This document shows, piece after piece, positions 46,049 to 56,732 of a DNA stretch of 64,000 nt; position 1 is the first letter of the stretch, and each line of letters begins with the position of its first letter. The DNA comes from Erigeron canadensis (Eukaryota > Streptophyta > Magnoliopsida > Asterales > Asteraceae): contig NC_057763.1 in assembly GCF_010389155.1 (NCBI RefSeq), positions 4,774,649 through 4,838,648 on the forward strand, written 5' to 3'. The position numbers were made by a program, and so were the translations under genes. The notes below the pieces were generated by a model. That model was not told where the DNA came from. It did not search any database and was given only the letters and a program-made list of their open reading frames with translations.

Positions 46049-48541
46049 TGTAACATTCGTGGTGTTGGACCCATTGACTTTCGTTAATTATGTATGTAAC
46101 ATTTTCCTTTTCTTTTCGGATTCACCCTTCATGTGTGTAACTCGTGCTACTAATTCTCTGAGTAATAGTCTAAAAGTGGGAAATAGACAGAATAAGACTA
46201 ATTCGTGGGGTATTAGTCTAAAACAGGCGAAAATGGGAAATAGACAGAATAAGACTAATTCATGGGGTATTAGTCTAGAAGAGGCGAAAATGGGAAATAG
46301 ACAGAATAAGACTAATTCGTGAGGTATTAGTCTAAAAGAGGCGAAAATGGAAAATAGACAGAATAAGACTAATTCGTGGGGTAATAGTCTAAAAGTGCTG
46401 GAAAAAAAAAAGAGATTATTTACCTTTGACCCAACCCTATCCAAACCCCACCCAATCCAACTCTTCCTTCATCTCATCCACTCCTTTCATTTCATCTTTC
46501 TCTCACACACACATTGAATGCAAGACCCAACATACTCCTCACTCTCTCTCTAACAAATCATCATCAATAAATGTTATTCAAGCTAGATTAGTCTTAAATT
46601 CATCATCATTATCATCATTTAATCATCATACCAAGGATTTGAAGGTCAAAGTCTAAGAAATCCTTCCATCTAGCTCAAATTCGGGTTTGACTCTTTGAAG
46701 GTAATTTTGGTAAGTAAAACTCATCTCAAATTCACCATTTTATGTTTATAATCATGTTTCAAGTCTAACCTAAAAAACCCTTACTCAATTTTCGGTTTAA
46801 AAGCTTAACTGGTCGATTTTAGGGTTTACAACTTGGATAAATTAGGTCAAAATCGGATTTGAGGCTTAATTGAAGTTATGGAGTGATTTTTAAAGTATGG
46901 GTTAGTTTCATACACATTACTTATGTCAAATTATGCTCAAAACATGTGTTGACACTCTTCAAATCGAGGTCTAGGTCGAATTAGGGTTTTGTGAGGTCAA
47001 AATGGGCCAAGAACGAATATTGAGTTAAAGTGATGTTATGGAATGAAACTAAGAAAGGGGTTATGTTTGTTATGCTCAATCATGTTGATCATATGTCGAA
47101 TTGAGTCTTAAATCACACAAAAATCGGATTTCAAGTGTCGAATTAGGGTTTGGATGTTTTTGGCAAATTTTGACTTTTTAGTCAAACTATTCTTGCCCAT
47201 GTTGCTGCCCGCTTTCTCCCTTTATGTCTTTAACCCGTTTTAATCCATGTCAAGTCAATTCCTAACATCCCCTTAATCTCATAGCCATCCAACAAACATA
47301 ATTTTGGATTCTTATGATCAAACGATCAAGTCTCGAATCATGAACGTATGAACGTATATTAATATGTATGTATGTATAACTATAGGTTGTGAATGTGTGA
47401 CGAATATCTTACGCTTGTAGCCCAATCTTAACTTGTCATAGCCACTCAAGGTTAGTTCCGTAGCTCCCTACTCAATTGAGATCCGGGCTGAAAAGTGTAC
47501 GCTTATATGTTTGATTGTTTGATTGCTTGATTGTGATATTGAATGTACGACTTGAGCTTGGTTTACACATATGGATATGATTGGATGATTATTCAGGATA
47601 GTTGTACATACATAAATGTTGGTTATGCCTTCAAAGGGTTTGAGATGTGGTGGGAAGACTGCGGGTGACCCTATATATAAGCATCAAGAACTCATTGAAA
47701 GTATAATCCTCCTAAGTGTATGTACGTATCATTGTGGTTGGTTTGATGGTTATGGACTCGTGATTGAGACACACACGCATATATAATGATATGATTGTTG
47801 ATGAGACAAATGAGTACATCCGAGTGTATAGACGTATGCACTCGTGTTGATTTGATGAACGTACATGACTCCGGGTATATAGACATATATACGCCGATGA
47901 TTTTGAGATGCCACATTGTTCATTGTGATGACATGTGAGGATCGTTGCATTGTTGACTTGATGGACACATGTATGATATGCATTATGACATTGACATTCA
48001 TACAACACATATCTTGATGTTGACATCACTGGTGTTTATTTACTACACACGCTTTACTTGTCGTGTAATCTCGTTGTATTGAATGTGTGACACACAAAGG
48101 CTACTTGTATGTACTTGATTTCTTTACTTATACACATTGTGATTATTGACGTTGGTTCCTCGTGAACCATTACTACGAACTCACCAATCTCGTGTTGACT
48201 TGTTTAGTACACTTTTCAGGGAATACACTTTTCAGGGAATCAAGTGAATCAAGGATGAGATGCATGGTAGTTGCTAGCTTTTGACCTGGGTTTGGACTTA
48301 CGTGGATCAAGGATCCATATACCCACTTTTTGCATTATGCTTAGGATCGATAGCCATCTCTTGATGATTTTTTTTTTTTTGTAAACTTTGGTGGTCGTTT
48401 GCTCCTTATGCATTTTGTATGAATATTTGACTTGTGTTGGATTCACTGAATTCACTTATTATCATTTTGTTTGCCTACATTAATTTCACCGTGTGCTATA
48501 AAATTTCCGTAATATTTCGAGCTCTAGCTCGGGGTGTTACA
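46049..48541 (+). repeat. Ty3/gypsy LTR (2493 bp), probably solo
   Basis: It starts TGTAACATTCGTGG and ends GGGGTGTTACA, a 7-bp terminal inverted repeat with one mismatch and the usual TG...CA. The flanking pentamers TTAAT and AATCA do not match, and no PBS or PPT follows, so it is a solo LTR with a lost duplication or a product of recombination between elements. A C/T-rich leader with CTCTCTCTC near 46545 suggests plus orientation. It contains a 57-bp tandem array. Confidence 0.7.
46178..46405 (+). repeat. 57-bp tandem repeat with a hairpin in each unit (4 units)
   Basis: Units start at 46178, 46235, 46292 and 46349. Each holds AGACTAAT, a 9-base loop TCGTGGGGT or variant, and ATTAGTCT (first: 46195-46219), an 8-bp stem that is perfect in three units and has one mismatch in the fourth. 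Because 57 is a multiple of three, both strands show an artificial repeated reading frame that is not a gene. Confidence 0.92.
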
Positions 48542-49357
48542 AATCAACAACATACATCAATGACTGCAGAATTGTAAGAGATATAAATCAAAAATTAGAA
48601 CTCCAAAATGACCAGATTAAGGATGCAACCTCTTTTAAATACAGAGACCTCACGTTTCCCACAATGGTCAAAATGTGCCTTTTTATCAAAATGGGTGTGT
48701 ATACTAAAGATGGTAAATTCAACATACGTAAAAACACTCACCTGAAGCCAATTATGGGAGCCGGAAAGTGACTGTTCTCCATGACTCTTAACGACTCCAA
48801 AGAAAAAAACATGTTCAAAAGCTGCAGTTTAGATAGATGTATCACCTTGACCATATAGATCAGACCAAAGTTTGACGAAGTTTATTGAGTGTGTTTTGAG
48901 TCGATACCTTTTGAGAATTATGTTCAACTTCATTTGAATACTCCTGCTCCTTTAAGAGATGTTTGAAATTGCCCTAGTTATCTTTACCAACCTGTCATAA
49001 TTCCTACGGATATCAGAAATTAAACAACACTTAATATAGTTATCCATTACACGTTTTGCTTAGTTTTGCGGTATAAGGCACAGTGGGTCGTACATCTTAA
49101 CCTGAAATCAATCAGGTTACTCGTGTTACCCATTTACAGATTATTTTAAATCATTTGTTAACATGATTAAATCATATGTTGAGATTTTATGTAATCTTAG
49201 TGCATATAGCATATTAGAGGACAAATATAAAAACCATAATATACATCAAATTAAATATACACTATAAATAGATAAAGCATGACCTACCACCAACCCGAGC
49301 CCGTCGACCCATTTTACACCAACATTATTATAAAGAAGTATGCTCCTATAAAATAAA
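48542..49357. other. non-coding stretch between gypsy LTRs
   Basis: No gene or repeat that I can assign. Confidence 0.35.
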
Positions 49358-50819
49358 TGATGTGCGTTTTATTTCTTGTCTTTAAATTTATGTTGTACAA
49401 GTAACTATCTAACCTAAACACACTTAACGAGCAGAGAACCCGGACAATGTAATATAGCCTAGTGGTGAGTTACAGGATCGTTCGCAAGGACGCTTGCATT
49501 ACCTAATCTAGTAGTACGTGTAATTTTAGTTTGTTTGGGGGTTTGTCACTAACTCCTAATAAACTAATACTTTTAGCAGTAAATTAAAAATCTAACCACG
49601 CGCTTTGCAGTGAGAGGCTAATCTGAAAGTAGTTTGGAAAAAACAAATAATAGTAATTAAATTAAAATACTTGTTTGGCATCTCCGATCTCATGGTGCAA
49701 CCAAATACTATCCTACTGGTTTGTTAGCCTGTTGGAAACTTAATCACGGTTCAAATTCTCGTTAGATTCACTTTGCCTAGTTAGTAGTGTTGTCGCTAGA
49801 CTCACTCTATCCTTTAAAACAAATTCTCGCTAGATTCATTGTTTTAAGCATTAATGACCTAAAGTTTGAGTTACTAATTCATCTTTCAATTACCTGCCTC
49901 TTAAGCCATGACCAAATATAATTCCCTCCGGTAACCACAGGGCTTGTTTCCAAGTCAAAGGATCGTGTCTGGCATTGTTAAGCTTCATGTTCAATTCATC
50001 CTAGTTACTATGATTCTGGATCCCTCGGCTACAAGTGAATCGCTTTTTACTTCTAGTTATAGACCGACTAGTCGTTTTCTGTCCTAGCATATTAGTCCTA
50101 GTGTATGATCATAGACAACCATCAGACTTAAACTAATATATTCAGATATTAAACCATTAGCAACATGAATTACAATACACATGGATCTACGATAAACAGT
50201 AAAGCACACTTCAACAGAATCTAAACAAACACAGTAAAACAATAAGCGTTTACATGGTCACATCGATCCAAACAAGTATTCAGCCTACTAGCCTAGCATT
50301 ATTAAAGGAATAACAAAGTCTGAAAAGATGAAAGACATTGTTTGATAATATAAAGTAAATAAAGATGAAAGATCTAGACCAAGAGTGAAGATCGAGAGGT
50401 GTTAGAAGCTCCAAAACCTCCTTTGATAATATAGGGTTGTTGCTGGGCGGCTAGGGCTGCTGAATCGGCCCTCTCTTAGAGTTTTGAGGGTTTGTTCGAC
50501 TTAAATAGGGATAAAAGTCGGTTACTGATCTGGGCCGACCAGCGGCGCTGGTCCTGGGCTTCCATGGGCTAGCGGCGCTGGTGGTTGCTGTACTTGTTCT
50601 TGCGTCTTCATTTGGCTCCCAAATCACTTCCTTGTGTCTTGTAACTTCATAGTCTTCCTTCTTGAGTCACTTGATGTCATTTACCCTCTCTCGCATCTTC
50701 CGGGAACCTGCATAAACACGTCATTCATTAAGTACCAATAGTTCTGGAATAATAACTCATTTAAGCATAGAAATGAAACCTTTCTTTAGGGGTTTTTATC
50801 ACAAAATGGACGCTCATCA
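49358..50819 (-). repeat. 3' LTR of a minus-strand Ty3/gypsy element (1462 bp)
   Basis: It starts TGATGTGCG and ends CGCTCATCA, an imperfect terminal inverted repeat (8 of 9). A polypurine tract adjoins its right end (50820-50836; minus strand TTAAGTGTGGGGGTATG), which sets the orientation. On the minus strand two AGCGCCGCT motifs (50579-50541), 30 bp apart, lie just upstream of a TATTTAAG box (50507-50500). A perfect 9-bp hairpin with a CTCGCTAG loop lies at 49814-49847. Confidence 0.8.
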
Positions 50820-52122
50820 CATACCCCCACACTTAAGCTTTTGCTTGTCCTCGAGCAAATAGTCCGAGAAAAATAAAACAATTGATGAGTGGACATCTTA
50901 AGTGTTAAAGTATTCTACTATATCGAATTCATTTGAAAGCATAGTCATGCAAAATGATTTGAGAAAGCTTTAGAAAAAATCAGTAAGCTATAACTAGAGG
51001 CTAGATAATCAGTCAATCAAAACTAATAGCTAACTTTTTATTTGTGTTAATACCTCTAAAACAGTTCTATACTTCCACATGTCTTACTGCTCAATCTTAC
51101 TACCTTTTGCAGACTAGTTAAGCACTTAATTCAAGTTTGTATAGCAATCAAAACTACTAGCTACTAGCAAGGCATTTATATTTCAAAGTGTATGTACTTG
51201 TGAGTCACTACTTAGATATACTCTTACACTACAGTCATGTTTGCTAGCTAAATACAAAAGCAGTCATACAATATTATCATCTTTAATAGTTGAGACAGCG
51301 GTGTCAGGTCAGTGATTCCTCACGCACAGAGTGACATAACTCAACTAAAAGTTCACATCAAGACAGCGGTGACAGGTCAGTGGTTCCCCACGCACAGAGC
51401 GACATAACTTGATGTATTTATATGGATTTTACTCGTTAATAGTTCTTTGAACTTTTATTTAATCTACTGATTGGCTTTTCTTTAGATTTACTATGTTATT
51501 CATGCAATTGACATTATCAGAGATCCCAGTGACTCATAATCGTACTCCGCATGCAACTAGTTCACATTAAATAGTGTAAGATTTAAGGTAAACCATACAT
51601 CTAAAATAGTTCCTACACAAGCACATATGTTAAGTCCAATTATTACACCTATGCTAAGGACTAGAAAGCTCTAAATTGCTAGGTATATTAAAGTCCGGTT
51701 AAGTGTGATATGGCAAACATAATCGCATACAGTTTCAGTCTAAGCTCTAATCGTTGAAAGCATGAACAGCCACAAATTTATAATTAAGCTACCAATTCTA
51801 ACTAACCGTTCATCCTACCAAGCTAATGTTGCTTAAATATCGTCATCTTTTGTCAACTTGCAAAGCTTATATTCGCAAAATAGTTTTCAGACACTTAAAA
51901 ACTTAAGTTTTCATGAAATAAGTAGTAGAAAACTTGTTTAAAATCAAACAATTAGACCAAGGGTTTTTCCTATTCCATCTCCCACCCTTAAATTGTACAA
52001 CGTCCTCGCTGTACTAGACATAGATAAAAAAGGGTAATAGGAAAAACACGTAAAAATTAAATAGAAAAAGGATTAACGAAACTTCCCGGGTCTGTAATTA
52101 CATGATTATTGTTTGAAGATGG
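50820..52122 (-). mobile_element. interior of the minus-strand Ty3/gypsy element (near its 3' end)
   Basis: It starts with the polypurine tract and the conserved CTCGAGGACAAGCAAAAGCTTAAG context (minus strand) typical of the 3' end of such elements. No coding sequence is left in this part. It carries a pair of hairpins with a shared 45-base loop (51287-51415). The interior continues at 56733 beyond an inserted solo LTR. Confidence 0.65.
51287..51415. repeat. two hairpins with a shared 45-base loop and different stems
   Basis: Copy 1 (51287-51347) has stem TAGTTGAG / CTCAACTA; copy 2 (51355-51415) has stem ACATCAAG / CTTGATGT. Both enclose almost the same 45 bases (ACAGCGGTG, CAGGTCAGTG, TTCC, CACGCACAGAG, GACATAA), with four differences. 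The stems are unrelated but each pairs perfectly. Confidence 0.92.
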
Positions 52123-53650
52123 TGATGTGACCAATTTATACCCATCGCCCATGTAACATCCCGAAATGTTAAAGTAAAGAAAATAAACCTTTATTATAGT
52201 TTTAACATTAAAATAATTTCCTGGTATTTTATTTTTAGATGCGGGTTTAATTTAGTTGGAACTTTAGTGGATAGCGGGTATTACGCCCACTAATTTTCAT
52301 TTGGGTCATGGCATAGCATTAGAATGCCAGCCAATTCTCCTTTCTCATACTCATCTTTCCACTACACAAAACCCTTTCTTCATGTTAATGCTCTTCCAAC
52401 CCAATTCAATCTTAAATCTTCATGCAAATCAAAAATCCTTATTGGAATCTATAATAAGAATCCTCTCCATAATCTTCATTCATCAAAATTAAAAGTCAGG
52501 GATTGTGTTGGTGGGGAGGGCTGGCTGAATTCCAAGAGAGAAAAAGGAGAAAAGGATATTTTAATTCAAATCTAATTCCTTAAGTTCTTGAGGTAACAAT
52601 TTCTTTAACCTAATTCCAAATTCTTGCTTTCTTTTAGAAATTAGGGTTCTTATTACTAATTGGATTGGGAAAAGTTTGGGGGTTTTATTTATATTGAGTT
52701 AATTGCTATAATATAAGTTAGGGTTAATGAAATTTAATCAATTTAGGGGTTTTTAGTTGGGTTTCATGATAGATTTTGTTGAATACTAGTAAGAACAAAG
52801 TTGGACAGATTCTGTCCTTGAGTTTGAAACGAGTCAAACACCCCCATGACAGAATTTTCACTTGTTGAGCCCTAAAAAGAAAATGTAGGTTATTGTGTTA
52901 AGTAAATTTAGCCACTGGAATGAGTTAAAAATTCGAAGTAGAACTCTAGTTATGAATTTTTGAATTCAGGGGTGTCATGCTGATCTTTCAGCAAAACTGA
53001 TTCTGTGTTTGTTATTAAAACGGGTAAAACACATCCTTAAGAGTTAATTCATGTCTTGGTCACTGAAGATAAAATGTACCTAAATGTGTTATAAAGAGGT
53101 GGCCACTGGAATGAGGTCAAAATGTGTTGTAGAACGCAAGTTATGGTCATTTGAAGTCAGTAGGTCAAAACCGTTTTGTTAACAACATCAACTGTTTGTG
53201 TTTTTAGAATGGCCAAAAGTCACCTTTGAAAGACAATTCACGTGTTGGACACTAAAGATGAAATGTAGGTATATGTGTCATGTGAATTTGGCCACTGGAA
53301 TCAAGTAAAAAGAGTAAGTAGAACTTGAGTTACACTCGTTTGAAGGCAGCTTGGTCAAATGATGATCATGGTACTTTTTGTATGAAAGTGAGCTGGCCAT
53401 ATGAAAATGATATAAGAGATACATGTTATGTGAACTAACCCAAGATTAATATAAGAGTGTAAATGATGGGTTGGGTGTTGGAATGCTAGTGATTATGGCT
53501 AGGTGACCTTATACGTGATGAATGACCATATGTGTGTTTTTAATGCGAATTGATAGGTTGATTGCAAATACGTTGTTTTATGGTCATCTTGCAATTGTGG
53601 TCGCAAATAAGGTGAGTGTATATGCATATGATCATGTTCTTGTTATTAGA

Positions 53651-54067
53651 GGTCATAGGTGGGTAAATTCCTATGACCCATATGTTTGTTGAATATGAAG
53701 ACTAGTAGGTGGGTAAATTCCTACTAGTCAAAGTGTTGATTTAATGAATGAAGCTAGTAGGTGGGTAAATTCCTACTAGCATAATTTTGATTATGTGAGC
53801 TAGTAGGTGGGTAAATTCCTACTAGCCAAATTGTATGTGAGAGCTATTATGTGGGTAAATTCTTACTAGCCAAATTGTCCATGGCCATGGTGAAAATGAT
53901 TGTGTGAGCTAGTAGGTGGGTAAAATCCTACTAGCCAAATTGATTTTGTGAGCTACTAGGTGGGTAAATTCCTACTAGCCAAATTGTTTATGAGAGTTAG
54001 TAGGTGGGTAAATTCCTACTAGCCTAATTGTTGATTACGACTAGTAGGTGGGTAAAGTCTTACTAGT
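53651..54067 (+). repeat. array of nine hairpins with a conserved TGGGTAAATT loop
   Basis: Hairpins start at 53651, 53700, 53753, 53799, 53843, 53908, 53952, 53996 and 54040 (mostly 44-bp spacing). The loop is TGGGTAAATT or a one- to two-base variant. Stems are 8-10 bp: GGTCATAGG/CCTATGACC in the first, GACTAGTAGG/CCTACTAGTC in the second, GCTAGTAGG/CCTACTAGC in most others. The fifth and seventh have mismatches and the eighth and ninth a G-T pair. Confidence 0.95.
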
Positions 54068-54764
54068 ATTATGAATGATATGGATGAGATGACTATCAAT
54101 TGATAGGCTATAATTGATGCATTTTTTGTATGGTAACTTGTGTATGATTATATGTGTATGCATTCACTAAGCGTTTAGCTTATTCTTTTAGTTGTTTACC
54201 CTTTTTATAGGTTGTCCCAGATGCGGATGAAAGTTAAGTAATGTTAAGATTGAAGTTAAAGATGCTTAATGGATATAGGTTGATTTGGTTAAATGCGGAT
54301 AATGGTATTGGTAATAGGACCCATAGTGACCCCTTCGAACTATCGGCTCATTGTACTCTTGTTATGTCTTTTTGGAAAATTATTATGATGTCTAGTGTTA
54401 GACTCGAGTTTTGGGTATTTTCAATGGGTCGTTTTGTAGTTGTAATGTATTGATTTTGTTTAAAAGCGTTTTGGAGAAACTCATAATCCGTAACAGGTTT
54501 GGATAATGATTTTACGAATGGGTCATGCCGAAATTTCCAATTTTGAAAGTCGTCTTTTGTAATGTGTCAACTTGGATAAAATGACCCGTATGGATGTGTA
54601 AATGATGTATGATCAAATGGGCACTTGAGTTGTGTTGTAAATTATGTCATGTGAAGGTTTGAAATCAGATTTGATGTGTGATGGAACTTGTGTTTGAGTT
54701 TGGAAAAGGTTGCAAATTGAGTTAATAGTCAAATTTGATGTTTGGTGTGTGCAGTAAGAGTACA

Positions 54765-54875
54765 GACGCAGACACGGCTGGTCGTGCTCAGCGTCTGCAG
54801 TATTTCCTCTTGGTGTCCAGTTCCTGAGAGTACGGTCGCAGAGCACGGTCGACCGTGCTAGTGGTCGCAGTCCTT
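54765..54875. repeat. GC-rich palindrome pair in the nested LTR
   Basis: A perfect 18-bp palindrome, AGCACGGTCGACCGTGCT, lies at 54842-54859 between two GGTCGCAG direct repeats. A degraded version (ACACGGCTGGTCGTGCT) lies about 70 bp upstream, flanked by GACGCAGA and CGTCTGC, which can pair. Confidence 0.8.
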
Positions 54876-55353
54876 CTGTTCTCGAGCAAAAATTTCCGAG
54901 CTTCAATTGACGTTTTTAAGGTCTGAAACTTATAAGATATGTTTATTATAACATATTAAGGTGTTCTAATTTGTTAGATTTTGAATTTGAACATTTTGAG
55001 TTTTTCACTTTATTTTGTCAAAAAATTTCCTAAGTATGGATTGGTCAAATAAACTCAACTTGTGTAATAATAATAAAAAAAAAATGGTCGAGTTTAGTTG
55101 AGTTCTTACAGCCCACATCATTATTGGCCATTTATTTAAGTGTTTTAAGTCGATTTTATGTGCATTTGGCGCGTTTATGTGTTTGTTAGTGTTTTCAGGC
55201 TCTAAACAGGTTACGCGTTCATTTGGTACATTTTCGGAAGATTTATTGGCCTAGAAGTTGGTTTGTATTACCGAGAGTTGTTTCAAGTGGAAGAGACGGT
55301 GAGGTTCAGCAAGTTTCAAGATCGTAAAGATGAATTTTGTTCACATGCTTATG

Positions 55354-55617
55354 ACTGCGCCGCAGTGGCGATGTACCTAGTCCACTGCGTCGCAGTCCAT
55401 ATCCACGGCCTCGAAGTGAAATTACCCCACTACGTCGCAGTGAGGGTTGCAAAGGATGACTGCGCCGCAGTCATTGGAAGAAGAATTTAGTACGTGGAAT
55501 CGGACTGCGCCGCAGTGGGGGTTACCATAGCCACTGCGCCGCAGTCACATGAAAGTCAAAGTCAAACCCAGGCCACTGCGCCGCAGTGAGGGAAGGCACA
55601 TCCCACTGCACCGCAGT
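55354..55617 (+). repeat. eight near-palindromes ACTGCGCCGCAGT in four pairs
   Basis: Copies start at 55354, 55384, 55429, 55459, 55504, 55533, 55575 and 55605. The spacing alternates about 30 and 45 bp, so pairs repeat about every 75 bp. Variants have T or A in the centre or one changed base. The array ends 54 bp before the TATA box at 55672. Confidence 0.95.
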
Positions 55618-55671
55618 GGGTGCACGGGATCTGAAAGTGTAGGTCGTTTCTGCATCAGATTTTTGAGAGGG

Positions 55672-55680
55672 TATAAATTG
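55672..55680 (+). promoter_or_regulatory. TATA box of the GATGG solo LTR
   Basis: TATAAATTG in a GAGGGTATAAATTGAAAAG context, followed by a leader with AACCCTATTTTTCC. It lies just downstream of the palindrome array. Confidence 0.6.
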
Positions 55681-56063
55681 AAAAGAAACCCTATTTTTCC
55701 AATTATCTAAAATATTTCTAGGAGCTGTTCTACAAGGGTTATTCAATCTCCAATCAAGTTTTTCTTAGGCGGATTCATTGAAGATTCACAAGCACCCATT
55801 TAGATCGTATCTACTTTTATTGTCTTGCAATTTCAATTTCTCAAACGATTGGTACATCATGTTTTTCTTTAATTTTAATCAATATTTTGAATTGATCATG
55901 AGTGGCTAAACGTTTAATCATCCACCTTGATGAAACTAGACGAATGATGTGATTGCAATATTTTTAATTCAAAAGGGTTTATTTAATTATCATTGTTCCG
56001 TGATCTTGATGATTTAATTCTTTTTATTAATTACTATGATATTGGTTGCATATAAATTCTTCG

Positions 56064-56354
56064 TTGGTGGTACCAGTTGAATGTATGTGTGATTTTAAAA
56101 CGGTTACTTGTCTATGAGTAATTATCATTAGTTCATGGTATGATAGTGAATATCATTTTAAGAAAAGAGTAATTTTGTCAACGTGATTCATAGCGGTTGG
56201 TGGTACTACGTTATTTATACATAGGTGCAATTGATAATTCAATAGTCAATAAAACTAATTGTTGGTAAAGTTGTCTTGGCTTTGGTGGTACCGGCTTGGG
56301 TAATTTAACTAACAACTTAGGTGATTTGGTAATTTGTTCATGGTTGTTGATACC
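56064..56354 (+). repeat. four copies of TTGGTGGTACC-type motif in the LTR
   Basis: Copies at 56064, 56197, 56282 and 56343 (the last as GTTGTTGATACC). The third is enclosed by AAGTTGT (56268) and ACAACTT (56313), a 7-bp outer stem. Less regular than the other arrays. Confidence 0.55.
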
Positions 56355-56732
56355 ACGTGAGCACCTTAATCTTGTCACGATTATCTTTAAACTCAAACGA
56401 ATTTGGTCTTAATGAAATGCAATTACATTTGAAGTCAAGTGAATTCAAGGTGGATAACTTTTATTAATATTGTCTGAAGTTCATCTTTACTTTTATGCAA
56501 TTTGTCTTTCAAATTCATTTTAATTTTATTGTCAAGAGGATTTTCGAAGCAACACCCGTTTTCCAAACCATTTCATCAAACAACTAGTCAATCCAGTCCC
56601 TGAGAACGAACACGGTCTTACCTCTTAGCTATATTACAAACGGTCGGGTCCACTGTCTGATAGTGCGTAGTAGTGAGTTTTTAGGTAAATCTAGTTTTAT
56701 AAATTTAAAGCTCGATTTTGCACATCAGATGG

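Larger units (their letters stand above)
52147..55115 (+). mobile_element. nested solo Ty3/gypsy LTR (52152-55110) with GCCCA target duplication
   Basis: It starts TGTAACATCCCG (52152), ends GAGTTCTTACA (55110), and is 2959 bp long. GCCCA flanks it exactly (52147-52151 and 55111-55115). It lies 29 bp inside the LTR that starts at 52123, so it is the youngest layer of this nest. It contains the 53651-54067 hairpin array. The open frame at 54241-54453 inside it is not convincing as a gene. Confidence 0.95.
52118..56732 (+). mobile_element. solo Ty3/gypsy LTR (52123-56727) with GATGG target duplication
   Basis: The LTR starts TGATGTG (52123) and ends CACATCA (56727), a perfect 7-bp terminal inverted repeat, and is flanked by GATGG on both sides (52118-52122 and 56728-56732). 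Removing the nested LTR (52152-55110) gives a 1641-bp LTR. TATAAATTG at 55672-55680 fits plus orientation. It inserted into the interior of the minus-strand gypsy element and lost its internal part by LTR-LTR recombination. Confidence 0.93.

Noticed and set aside
46059..46444. Repeated peptides on both strands (MGNRQNKTNSWGIS... and the reverse-strand frame)
   Set aside because: Created by the 57-bp tandem repeat, whose length is a multiple of three; present on both strands, so not a gene.
46044..48546. Perfect target duplication for the 46049-48541 LTR
   Set aside because: The flanking pentamers are TTAAT and AATCA, which do not match.
53651..54067. CRISPR-like array (regular repeats)
   Set aside because: Plant nuclear context; repeats are themselves hairpins in an LTR, spacers are not unique inserts and there are no cas genes.
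54241..54453. 70-codon frame in the nested solo LTR
   Set aside because: Inside a defined LTR, no similarity visible, not conserved as a domain.
46049..55110. The 46049 and 52152 LTRs as a pair of one element
   Set aside because: Both start with TGTAACAT but their bodies and repeat arrays differ, and the 52152 LTR has its own perfect target duplication.
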